Origin: Gavia stellata
Taxonomy: Eukaryota; Chordata; Aves; Gaviiformes; Gaviidae
Direction of reading: 5' to 3'
Assembly (NCBI RefSeq): GCF_030936135.1
Contig: NC_082600.1
Span: forward strand, 5,084,001-5,148,000
Length of the DNA stretch: 64,000 nt
Shown: positions 14,756-25,779 of the stretch, piece by piece
How positions within the stretch are numbered: the first letter of the stretch is position 1
How the letters are laid out: each line of letters opens with the position of its first letter
The notes under the pieces: model-generated
The model's database searches: none
Seen by the model: the letters and a program-made list of their open reading frames with translations, nothing else
What the model was told of the DNA's origin: nothing
Position numbers and translations under genes: made by a program

Positions 14756-14844
14756 TGTTGCTTTCTTCTGCATCCTGAGTGTGCTGCTGCTCTTTGCCCA
14801 GCTCATCCAGTGCTACAGCCGTACGGAGCGTCCTAAAGCTAGCC
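14756..14844 (-). other. Candidate minus-strand exon, unidentified product
   Basis: On the minus strand, CACCTCCACGCAG precedes 89 nt that end AGCAACA before GTAAGG. After one leading base the 29 codons are open and read ASFRTLRTAVALDELGKEQQ and onward, an Ala/Glu/Gln-rich, helix-like composition. It enters in phase 2 and leaves in phase 1. It could be a downstream exon of the unidentified minus-strand frame series at 16.4-24.4 kb. The evidence is only splice consensus plus composition, so this may be chance. Confidence 0.2.
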
Positions 14845-16414
14845 CTGCGTGGAGGTGGGGTGGTCAGATGTGTTTTTACCAACAGTGTGACTGCTGCTCA
14901 GGACCAGCCCTGCGGCCACGGCCTCCTTCCTAGGAAGCAAGTTTTCTGAAAGGATGCGCCCATTCTTTGAACTTGTTTGTTTATCAGTTGCTGCTGTTTA
15001 AAACACACTTGCTCTTGCAGTGAAGCTTTAGCTATCAGAATATCAAAAGCTGTAGTGTATTGCTGCACAGATGAAGAGAACTTGACCTCCCCTCCATCCA
15101 CACTAGCTGAGTTAATACATTTGTTTTCCTAAACTGCAGCAGCGTTCAAAACTGATGATAAGACGGGGAGTTTTGTGGGACCATTCAGCGAACTGCTGTC
15201 CATTGCTGAGAGGACGTGATGCTTACCGCTGCCAAAATCTGAGTCCTTCCCACATCATATGCATAAAGGCATATGTTTGGGGGTGGTTTCAGAAAGGGAG
15301 AACAACAAGACTAGGTTTTTAATGTCCTCTTATGTTTTCTTTCTCTGTGCATCTGTATTCCAGTTTTGGGGCTGTACCCAACTCTCTGCAAAACTAACAA
15401 ATCAGCTGAAGCATCTACTGATAAGGATCAGCCTTGGTAAAGAAACACACTGTGGTAGTTAAAAGGCAGTAAGTATCTCTGCGCTAGCTTGGATGCTGAT
15501 TTTTTTTTTTCTTTTAATTCACAAGCACAGCTTTTTCCTACTTACACAGTAGGAATTTGTCAGTAGCTTGCTGGCATTAATAGTCTATTTCAGCTCTTTT
15601 CTATAGCCCAGCAGCTAGAGGAAGGGAAGAAGCATGCTTTGTATGGAGCTGTGTTTGGATCTGTGCTGCAGTGCGCATTTGAACTTGTCTGTGTCTATTC
15701 TGTCAGCTTTTGCTTTCCTCTAGTAGGTGCTAGTCCCTTCTTAAACGCATGACATCCCACCATACGATGCCTGTGCTTGGATCAGGGTTGTGGCTGCCCC
15801 CTGACCTGAATGAGTTCGCTTGATGGGTTTGCTTCTTAGGGTCTTTACTGCAAACAAGATATCCTTTGGTTTCAATTTTTTGTCTGGCTTTTTATCATTT
15901 ACTCCTCAATTGATTTGCAAGGGAGTAGGACTAGGACAAAATATCTGATGTTCCTAACCACGGAATACATGGAGAGATTTTTAGCTGTTGAAAAAGTGAC
16001 TGGCATTCTTGAAATGGTATGGTTGCGTTTATTTGGGTGTGGATATAATCATGTTTCTGTGATACAGTTCCTGCTGAGTCTGAAATGCTAGTGTCTGTAA
16101 AGCTAGGAGAAGCCAGACAAAAGCTTGGATAAAAGTCAGAATTTCAGTGCCTCTTAATGATGGTTCATGGGAAAGTAATGATTTTGGTTTAACTTTTGAT
16201 TTTCATAACCCACTAGGCATATGCTTTTTTTTCTGAATTACTGTTTGTGAATATATATTTTACAGCCCACAAAACATCACAAATGGCTGATTTCTTTGTG
16301 CCTAGGTTTCACTCTTGCAGGTAGGTCCTTGTTATAGGCTCTGGGCAGTCTAATGAAAATGGTGTTTAACTGCAAAGCTTTGATTTCTGCTGCTGTTAAC
16401 CACAGCAACCTCAC

Positions 16415-16547
16415 TCCTTGTCTTTCTGAATTCATGGAGTAGAGGGCATACTCATCCTCCAGCTCTGCCAGTGCAATGCCTCTGTCTTCTCCATCCAACA
16501 TGTTTCTTTGCTTTCTGTAGAGCTCAGCAGAGATTTCTTCATGAAGA
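16415..16547 (-). other. Candidate minus-strand exon, helix-rich unidentified peptide
   Basis: On the minus strand an acceptor (CATTCCAG, AG at 16549-16548) opens 133 nt that end at a GTGAGG donor (16414-16413). After the first base all 44 codons are open: LHEEISAELYRKQRN, then a stretch with LAELEDEYALYSMNSER. It is rich in Glu, Leu, Arg and Ala and looks like a charged alpha-helix or coiled coil. Entry phase is 2, which fits the exit phase of the strong donor at 19458 upstream on the same strand. A second possible donor lies 5 nt further on. I do not recognise the protein. It may be a real nested exon, a relic of a lost gene, or chance. Confidence 0.35.
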
Positions 16548-17780
16548 CTGGAATGTGTTTATATAATATTTTATATATTATTTTAGGCTCCTGCTTACTC
16601 AAATGTAGGCAAATCATTAACCTCTCATTCACCATCACTAGAGGAATCGTGAAATTGCTATAGCAGACATCAAGTCAGCTGGATCTAAACCAGTTTCTGT
16701 TTTCTCTGCCTGGAAAGTCATCCTTCTCGGCGAGTGCGGCTACCAAGTTAGAGCGGGCTTTCCAGGCCAGGAGTGTTTAGTGGCAGCGTTGAGTTGTAAA
16801 ACCACATTGGTCAAGCACTGATTAACTGAGCCGTGCGCAGGTAGGTGCTCTTCTGCGTGGGAGTTTTTTCTCTGGCAGGTGTTGCGAAAGGGGTGATGTG
16901 AGAGGCTCCATCTCTGCGAGAGCTCTGCTGCTGGCAAGCACAAAGCTCCAGCGAATGCCTCTGCCGGGCTGCACTGTGGAGATGCTGCTGTAGGAATAGG
17001 GCAGCGGTAGGAACGCTGGGCAAAGCTGCTGAGAAGGAGAGAAGAACCTGCTGCACTAAATCACAAATCCCCTGGGGACACAGCTCCATAGTTAGCACCT
17101 TCAAATGGCATTCGTTTATTACGGCATCATTGTGCACGGTCCTCTTGAGAGGAAGCAAACGGTCTTTAAAACAATCTGCTGGCAGCTCAGGCTTGAGTAT
17201 TGGAGTTTTTGCAGGGCTCTTTTGCTGTGTCACTCTTTCCTTTTATGTTCCAGCTCAAAGGTGGTTGTTCTTTCACCATTGAAGTACGTTAAAGCACTGG
17301 TAATAGTGTCTCCTCCAAGGACAAGGCGTAGAAAGCGGCAACCTAGTGCGAACGAGAGATACTGCAGAACAGTTTTGTTTTGGTGAAATCTGCTGCCTTA
17401 TCTGTGTATGATGCAAAGGCAGGGCAGTTTTCACAAGGCTTGGAGGCTGCGTGGTGGCATGTTTTTTGTCCTTTATGAAATCCGCCACGTTATTTTGATT
17501 AGAACGCTAACGTAACTCCTGGCAGCGTCAAATCTTACTGCTAGCAGCGATTTCCCTCCAAAGCTTGATGCGGTGCTAACAAGCAGAAAGATCTTGTGCG
17601 TCCTGTTTGCACGGAGCTTGCAGGACAGCGTGTTCCACGGGAGGTGCCAAGGTAGTGCTGCAGTCGTATATAAGGGGAAGAAGCATTGTATGAGCAGACA
17701 GGCTGTTATGCAGGATGTTAATTAGTGGTTTAACGGTGTTCAGAAACTCTAGCTGCAATAATGGCATAATGATGTTAAGT

Positions 17781-17859
17781 TCTTTTATATTTTTATATAT
17801 ATATCTTTTATATATGTGTATGCATATATATGTGTGTGTATATATATATATTTTTTTTT
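17781..17859. repeat. TA/TG microsatellite and T tract
   Basis: Alternating TA and TG dinucleotides (TATATATA, TGTGTGTGTA) end in a T run. This is a simple sequence repeat in non-coding DNA. Confidence 0.9.
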
Positions 17860-18944
17860 CTCTTGGGAAAGTGTCCTTGTCCTGATGATCTGTGCTTCAA
17901 TCGCCGCTGTACTCCAACGTGATCTTCTTACGAACATCTTGTTTGTTCAGTTTCTAGGTGGCAGAGACAGGGTGAAGCTCTGTGTGGGGCAGGGAAAGCC
18001 GATGGGGGAGCCTCGCGCGTAACCCAGGATGGACTGGCTGTGACGGCGTGCCTTAGCTGGAGAGGTAGCTACGATGAAGAGTTCCTGCAGAGCTGGCCTC
18101 CACAGGGAACCGCTGAACTCCACATCCTCTACCTTCCATCAAGTCAAACGGTATGAACAGGCCGGCTGGTCTGCCTGTAGTTAAGTATTTTGCACCGATT
18201 TAGCCTTCTCCTTACTTTCTAATTGTCTTGCGTGTCACTCAAATGTTCAGTCAAAATTCTTAATTTCGGATAGTATTTAAGTGAATGTTGTAATGGCTTA
18301 AGGGCAGAAATGTTCTTTGACGTTTTTATTTGATAATGACAACTACAGATTCACTACAGCTGGTACTGTACTTCTAGAAATCTTCGGGTTTTTTAGCAAC
18401 AGCTGTAAATTAATCTGGGAACATGGCTTTGAAGTAAAACTTAATTGGAGAACGGCTTGTCATAGTAGGCTTTAAAACATGCAGTCAGCTTAAAGCAAGT
18501 GGAAATACTGGCAAGCATTGTTGCAGTTTGTCTTACTATGGAGTAAGTAATTAGATTAGTTTAAGCTCAGATTTTGTATTGCTCACTCTCCTGTGTCTCT
18601 TATTAAGAAGAAATGCACGATTGATTTCAAACACTTGCGCTTATGTGACAATTAAGTGAACGCCTCTCACTGTGTCTCGTTATAGGAACACCGTACAGAA
18701 CAACTTGTCCTTATGCAAATGCAAGAACATGCCAGTTTGTTTGAGTTCAAGCTACTTGAAAATATATGTATCTTTTTTTTTCTTTTTCTGAAACCAAGAC
18801 TCTTAAACTTCCTCAATCTGGAGGAAGAGAGCCAGCTTTCTGGTTTCTAAAAGCTGTGTGGGTTTAAAGCAAACTTCAACCTTTGTTCTTTGTGGTTACG
18901 TAGACAGCGTATACTTGCTATGTTAGTCTCATGGTAATTTAGTG

Positions 18945-19045
18945 CTGGAAAAGACTTCCTGGGTCACCCAGCTCCTTGCTTTCCCAAGCAGTATCTCATA
19001 ATCCCTCTTGTAAACTTAAAAGTCCAGCCTAAAAACAATTACATC
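18945..19045 (-). repeat. Old CR1/L3-type 3' tail
   Basis: The plus strand reads TTTAGTGCTGGAAAAGACTT, then CTGGGTCACCCAGCTCC. This resembles the reverse complement of the conserved 3' end of CR1-family LINEs, which usually reads as a ggttggaagggacct-like string in this orientation. It is strongly diverged. A minus-oriented, ancient insertion is the best reading. Confidence 0.4.
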
Positions 19046-19369
19046 TTTTCTTCTCTCCTCCTGTAGATTAAGTCATTACTGAAGATGACAGATCTAGCTG
19101 TGCGATTAGGAGCCTTCTTTTGATTCCCAGACTGAACATTTATGCCAGCTTATATACTTGTTTGAGCTTGTGCTCCTTTTATTCTTTTGTGTAAGGACCG
19201 CTTCTTATTTTCAGTGGTTTACCTCTTCTGCTGTGTTCTGTAAAATGTGGTTGTACACCCTCAGCTGTGGTTTTGCTGTGCTAAATGACCCAAGTGTTAT
19301 CTAGTAGCTTCTTCAATAACAACTGTCGTCGTCATTCTCCATGTGGATGAATCTCCTCTGAGTCATGTC

Positions 19370-21260
19370 AAAAAGCGTATGCTGCGCTCCAGAGCAGATC
19401 TGGCAGGAGGGTTTTTCACTGCTGCCTCGCGTGTATCACAGAATCGCCTCCACTTACCTCTGTTCCATGGACGTGTCTATGGTGGCCAATGCACCTTTCT
19501 CAGTTACCTCTAAAACTTCTTGGTCTTCAGCTTGCTGGTGCATCACCATCTGTATTTCAAAACTCTCCTCCGTTTTTGTTACTTGGTGCTTTGTGCCTCT
19601 GCTGTTTTGGAAATGCCTTCGTTTCTGTGGGTGGACCTGTAGTAGTTGTGCTGAGGTCATTCCTAACAAAATCAGATGTTTCCAAGGCTGATTCTTGAGG
19701 CATGTCTTTGGTTTCCAGGCTGGTATTTTCTTATTCAGCATCACCTGGGGCTGTCTGCTGCTAAGCCAGCTCCTTTGTCTGTTCTCCCATTCCTCTGCCA
19801 ATCTGTCTTAACCAGTAAATCTCCTTGTGCCTTCTGACGTCCATGTGAGTAAGATGTAGTACATTTGTCTAAAAAGATCACTTTTTTTGAGAACCTTCAG
19901 GTTAGTCTGGCATATTGAACTATACCCTCTTCCCCCCTTTTTCTCTGTGTCCTCTTAATCCTCTTTGCTTGCAAAGCAACTTTATATTGGAGTCAGACTC
20001 CCAGGCCTGGGGAGGCTGCGATCTCTCTTCCTCCTTTCTCCCCTGCAGTGCCACCTCCAATGTGCCACATGTTTTATTAACTCATATTGTTGCCTTTCAA
20101 GAGGCTTATAAATCTTGCCTCTTGGCTTGCAGTTCATGAGCCTATCTAGTTTGGATTCTAAAACAGAGATGAGCCAATCCTCGCAATTTTTGTGAAGCTT
20201 TTTAATCCTCCTCCTGCCAATGTTCTTGTTCAAATTAACCCCTGGGCTTTTGCCCTCACGATCACCCTTACCACCCCTCTTTGAAAACGATGCAAAGTCA
20301 AATTTGGTATTTTGTGCTGTACGTAGAGTACTCTTAATCTCTGCCCTGACCTTGCTTGCAGCCCTGTTTCTCTCTCTGTCCGTTCTCACACACTGAAGAA
20401 CCTTTTACTATTTCTTTGTTTTTAAATATCTTTGCAGTGACTTAACGCGGCACCAGTTCTCAGGTTTATTCCTAGGCTTTTTGATCTCTAAGATACAAGT
20501 TTCCAAGTGATGTGACCTGGTGACTTGAAACCTGTGTCTGCTTCTTGTAGCTTTCCTGAAGAAGGAACGTGTTCAGTTGGAGTTTCTTCTGTTCTTGTTT
20601 GGGATGTGTTCTTAATAATGAAAACACCTTTTGACTCCTGGAGAATGCCTGCTGGGTTGCGCTGTCTGCAGTGAAAGCCTCTCCACCGCAGTGCAGCTGA
20701 CTTCATGAACTAGTTCCTTTCGGTCTTGAGTTTCAAAAGAACAACCTGGTGACTTGCCTTCAGATCTACTTTTGCTTATTCTTTCTTTTGAACTCTGAGT
20801 CTCTTAACGATAGTGCGGTCCAAGGTTAATTTCTACAACCTTTCATGTGTTCTCACTATGTATGCACAAAACAAGACTAAATAGCATCACTTTGTGCTGG
20901 TTTGTTAACTGTTTGAAGAAATCTGTTGCGCCATGATATTAAGAAAGGTCTTGGTCCTCTTGCAATTAATAAATTGGAAAACAAATATTAAATCAAGAAA
21001 GATAAAACATTTCCAGAAGGAAACACGTCACTTATCTGTGCTACTCTGGGCAGCTTTCAGCAGAAGCCCTATAAAACCACCACGTTTTTTTCTCACTGTC
21101 CTTCTGTGATTTCTTCTGATCTCAGCCTGTTCCACCACAGGCATGTGTGCTATCCCATCACCTTTGAGCTACATATTTCTGGAGCGGCTTACAACCTTGA
21201 ACACCAAATCTTTCAGTTGATTTTGTTCCCCTCTGCTTTGTCACGCCTGTGTCATCTGTA
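19370..21260 (-). pseudogene. Coding-like minus-strand region, possibly a decayed or nested gene
   Basis: Minus-strand frames through this stretch repeatedly read like a basic, Ser/Pro/Thr-rich disordered protein. Examples are PVVEQAEIRRNHRRTVRKKR near 21.1 kb, VSCTAVERLSLQTAQPSRHS near 20.7 kb and TKTEESFEIQMVMHQQ near 19.5 kb. Open runs include 19982-20389 (135 codons) and 19454-19801 (115 codons), which ends on a CAGAG|GTAAGT donor at 19458. The coding-like text moves between frames, and stops interrupt some segments. That fits either several small exons or a pseudogene with frameshifts. The plus strand is C/T-rich here, which by itself favours open purine-rich minus frames, so the case is unproven. 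The product is not identified. Confidence 0.3.
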
Positions 21261-22043
21261 GTATGGTTGGGAAGCAGGGAACATGGGTTTGAGCTTCCTC
21301 AGGCTCGACAAAGAATTGCTTCTACGTCACCTGCTTCACGGTAAGTGCTTTTATACAAAAGACTGGCAAAGGAATGGCACTTCTCCCTGTGCAAAATTTA
21401 GAAAGTGGCTGAGGCTACTCTGCTTTATGCAGAAGGGTGTGTATGTGTGTGCGTTTAATTTAAAATGTGTTCAAAACTTTTTAATGGGTGGGAGCCCTCA
21501 AGCTGGAGTAGTCTGTGCGTTGGGCTTGGATGTGCAATCTGTCACCTGAAACCTCTGCTTGGTGACGATGATGGATTTATGCATGACGGATTTTATAGCT
21601 GCTCCTATATTTGGGTGTTGTCTCCTCCAAAGTCAGGTTATTTGAACACCTGACGTGGGTGAACAAGCAGCGGGGGATCCAACGTTAAGAGTTAGGCGCC
21701 TACTTTGTGTTCAGCTCTTTTGGGCCAGCTCTGCCCCACGTGTTCGGCTTGCTCCCGCTTGCCCCCAGGCTGGCCGCTCAAGCGGAGAGTGCTGCTTCAG
21801 CAGTCAGATACCTTCTGTTTACCTTCAAAGCCCACAATAATCCTCGTTTGCTCTCCGATGGATGCAAGAGGCAGTTTCGCAGGCGTTGGGAGGTGGGTCA
21901 GGAGCAGTTGCTTTAATATGAAGTTATTGCTGCAAGGGAGTGGGTTTTCTAGAAATTGGATGCCTCCGCAGCTGCTGAAGTCGAACCCACCCCTGGTCTG
22001 GAGCATCGTGCTTCCCAACCCGCCTTTCTCCGAGCTTGGCCAC

Positions 22044-22175
22044 CTGCCACGCGCCAGAACAAGCTCCAGTGAGTAGCAGAGCGTCGTCCATCCCGGCTGC
22101 TCGGCTGGGACTTTCCCGCCCCGGCAGAATCCATGGAATGCCTTTGAAGCAGCTCTCTGTCTGCTTTGCCTTGCC
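22044..22175 (-). other. Candidate minus-strand exon, unidentified
   Basis: A good pyrimidine-rich acceptor (CCCCTTTGCACTGCCAG) precedes 132 open nt on the minus strand, starting GG|QGKADRELLQRHSMDSAGAG, with a possible CAG|GTGG donor. Entry phase 1 fits the exit phase of the candidate exon at 24238-24351. The local sequence is GC-rich and all three minus frames are open here, which weakens the case. Confidence 0.18.
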
Positions 22176-24237
22176 CTGGCAGTGCAAAGGGGATGGAAAT
22201 GGTACTGGAGATTGAGCCCAAAGGACCCACCAAGTCCTTCCAGAAATAACAAGTGGTTGACCATAGTTTAACTTGCATTCTGTACTCAATCCTTCATAAT
22301 TGTCAGTGTCCTTTACAGAGGAGCTAAGCTTTATAGATGGAGAAATGGGATGCCAGGGAAGAGAAATGTGTTGCCAGAGGTTATGCTTGGTGTGGGTTTT
22401 TATTGTTGTTGGGTTTTCTCTTCCCCCCCCTTTTTTTTTGGCTTCTGCCTTGTGTTAGTATGTCCTGAGGGTTTTTTCAGAGTTGTAGTTGGCACTGGGC
22501 GTACAGTCAGCAACGCTAGGAACTTTTGTCGACTGGAGTTAGTGTTTACAAAAAGAAATCCACAGGAAACTTTGGGGTTTTGATTGAAATTTTCGCCTTA
22601 ATAAAGCCTTCCGGTGCTTTGCCCAGAAAACTTGCAGTGTGAATGTGCTGTTTGAGCAGATCACACTTTTTTTTTTTGCTGTTGTTTTTGCTGGTCAGAG
22701 GAAATCTTTTGGCTTCATAGGGCATCATGAGAGTCCCTGACCCACGTGCAGCGAGGGGCATGTAGGCTCTCTGTGGACCCTAGAAAGGAGTTGTGAAAAT
22801 TGAGCCTTTTCTACTCGTTTTCCCTCCAACTTTGGAACTTCCACTAAAGCAAATACATATATATTTTTTTAGGCTGCTGTGATTTAGAAGACACATAAAT
22901 ACAAAAGGATGCAGAAAGATTCTGGCCAGCTTGGCATAGTGGCTTATGGGCCTTCCCTTCAGTAGGGAGAGGAGGGGTCCGTGCGTGTCTGTGCATGTAT
23001 AAAGGCATATATTTCTATATCAACCCCGGGTAGTAACTCACTTGATGATAAAACTGTAGTGGAAACAAGCTGTAGTTACGACTTGTAAAAACAGCAGTGT
23101 CATTCCAGAAGTGTAAGTATCCTGTTTCTCAGACATCACTAATTAAAATAGAAAAACTGGCCCTTTTATTTCATCAGCTTAGGGGTGGAATAACAGTTTA
23201 AAGGCAGCACTGCTGGTTGTTTCAGTGCTGATCATTCCTGGCACAACTATCTCTTATCAGCAATTCAAAACTGCATGTTTGGGACTGAAAACCTTTTATG
23301 CTTATTCCATGCACTTCTGAGTTATTGTCTCTAAAGATAAAATTAGAAAGCTTGATAACTTAAAGGGTGGAGGAAAGCAAACAGAATTACTCTGGAATTA
23401 AGTATCATAGGCAATTGTCAGTGACTTCACCTTTTAACACTATTTTTGGTGTTTTTAAATATTTTCAAAACTTAACCTGCAGCTGCCACAATCCTCTGCT
23501 TGCCAGCACTGAAATGTTGCAGAAATAAGGTAGTCTGTGGGTGGGGACTGGGCTCTGGTTCATCTTCAAAGCAATTTCTGCTGGGAAGCCTTGTTCTCAG
23601 TCTAGGAGGTAGGAGTGAAATGCACTGCTGAGGTGCAGGGAAGAAGCTATGTTTGTCTAAAAGTTCTTATTTCTTAACGTTCACAGCAAAGCGTGTGTGG
23701 GGTGGGGGCTTTTTTTTCCTCCATTTCAGGGAAGGTCCATTACTAACATCCCTTTTAAAATGGAAATTCTCTTCTCCACTGCCCAAAAACTGGGAGGCAG
23801 GTGGCACTGCGATTCAGCTGGTCAGGTGGAGTTAGCAGGGCTCTTTTATAGCTGTCTGAAGTTACTAAATGAAAGGTTTTTTTCTTTGAATCTGGATCCA
23901 TTAAAACAGTGCAATGAACTGAATGCTGAATTCAAATGAGGCAATTATTCTGGCAGTAAAACTTCTGACTAAGGCATAATTTTGTTATGTAAATTATAAC
24001 TTTTCAACCTTAAATGGTATTGTTGGCTGAGCCGGAGACTAACTGAAACATAGGAGGAAATATAACCTTAAACGAGAAATCCGTAATAGGTGAGGCATAA
24101 CTCTACCCTTTGTCTTTCTCCAGAGACCAGAAATAGCTGGGAGCAGCTGAACCAACTTTGCTGGCTAAACATGTCCTCTAAGCATGTTGGGGTAACCAGT
24201 TTGGTCCTGTTTTCCTCCATATAATACCCCGTCTCAC

Positions 24238-24351
24238 CTTCATTTGTAGCTTCTTGTAATGAAGGGTGTTGAACTGATTGTCCTGCTGGATTTCTGAAAA
24301 CTGCTTGAAGAAAGCCTTTTAAAAACACGTTCAGCTCATCTTTCAAACACC
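24238..24351 (-). other. Candidate minus-strand exon, unidentified
   Basis: The minus strand has TTTTCATGCCAG, then 114 nt ending AATGAAG before GTGAGA, a strong donor. Thirty-seven codons are open, reading CLKDELNVFLKGFLQAVFRN and on. It enters and leaves in phase 1. It may belong with the other minus-strand candidates downstream (22.0-22.2 and 14.7-21.3 kb). The product is not recognised. Confidence 0.25.
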
Positions 24352-25155
24352 CTGGCATGAAAACTCATGAATGAAATTTGAGCTGCTGCTCCTAGCTCCT
24401 GAGATTTCAACATGCGAAGCTGTGTATTTAATTGTATTCACCTCTTCCCCACCGTACCCCGGGGACGGCAGCCGTCGGAGCTTTTCCCTCTCTAGTCTGA
24501 AGAGCACAGCTCCAGAATGCCCTCCTGGATGGGGAAGGGAGGGCTGCAGGCGCCGTTCTCCGCAGCAGCTTGCTGCGGTGGTTTGCCTGCTGTTCTTCTG
24601 GGCTGGGCTTGGGCCCGAGCACGTTGTGGTGGCCTGACCCTACTTAGCTATAAAGTGCAACTGAGATGAGGCAGACCCCGTGGAAAACGGGGCTGAAACA
24701 AACTACAGCAGCTTTGATTTCCCGTTCTCTCTTTGTTCATCTATTTCAGCACCCTGAAGTTTTATTCTTATCAGATTATTTTAGTTTTTAGCATCCAACT
24801 GAGAAGGCAAACAAAACAGCTCAGTTGCATTTTGCAGAGGAGACTAAATTGGGAAGTGACCCAGTTCCAACAAGAGCTGGAATTAGCACACAGAAGGCAT
24901 GGGGTGAGAATTAACCCAGGGACTAGGCAGGCGTATCTGCGGTAATGGGAGGTCTCTCATCCCCGCAGTCTGTAGGTGAAGTGCAGATGGTTTTAGCACT
25001 GTTCGGTTGCAAGAGCGAGGTGATGCTCTTCCTATAAAATCAGGAGGGGGGAGAACATAACAGCATCCTTTGCAGTGTCTGCCTCCTGGCCTTCAAAGCA
25101 CCGCATGGGACCAGAGAGGTCCCCTGGGTTTTATGCACACTTGTAGGAAGATGAA

Positions 25156-25779
25156 CTAAGCCCTTCCTCTTGATGTACCTCCCCAAAACCTCTGCCTCCA
25201 CGTGTCACCCATCCCCTCACTGCTTATCACTAGGAGGAACCAAAACCCGAGGGGACAGCAATGGTTAAGCAGTATGGCTGCTTCTAGTGCAGGAGCCTTC
25301 CTCTGCTTGGACAGGCGCAGGTGGTGCCCGGCTGAGTTGTTGGCCTTGTGTACTTGTGTGTGTTGTGTTAGCAGCTGGAAGGGGAGCATCTTGCATTCAA
25401 AGCCTTCCCTCAGCTGCCTCCGGTGCTCTCCGGCTGGGCTCTCCGTTCTGCCATGGGTTACTTTGGAGGGTCTACAGCCCTGGCTAATCCGTGGGGCAGG
25501 GCTGCCCGGAAGGTCCCTAAGCTGTCCTCGTACGGCACGTCCATGTGCGTCCTCGGTCAGCATCTGCTGGTATGACTTCCCTCTTACAGCCATCCTGTGC
25601 GCTCTGGCGGGTCTGCTCGAGGGGTGGGTGAGCTGGGTTCCCTCCTCCTCGTGTGCCGACCCCACGGGTACCCTGCGTAGCGTCAGCCAGCGCGTCTGGA
25701 GGTAGGCGTGTGTCCTGATGGCACCGCGGCACGGCAGGGGAGAGGCCAGCTGGACTCCGGACATGTCTGTCTGATACAA
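25156..25779 (-). other. GC-rich stretch with a 207-codon open minus frame
   Basis: One minus-strand frame stays open for 207 codons, and a plus-strand frame over the same DNA is open for 167. The sequence is GC-rich, which makes stop codons rare in every frame. I recognise no domain. It is recorded because it lies on the same strand as, and just upstream of, the candidate minus-strand exons. Confidence 0.15.
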
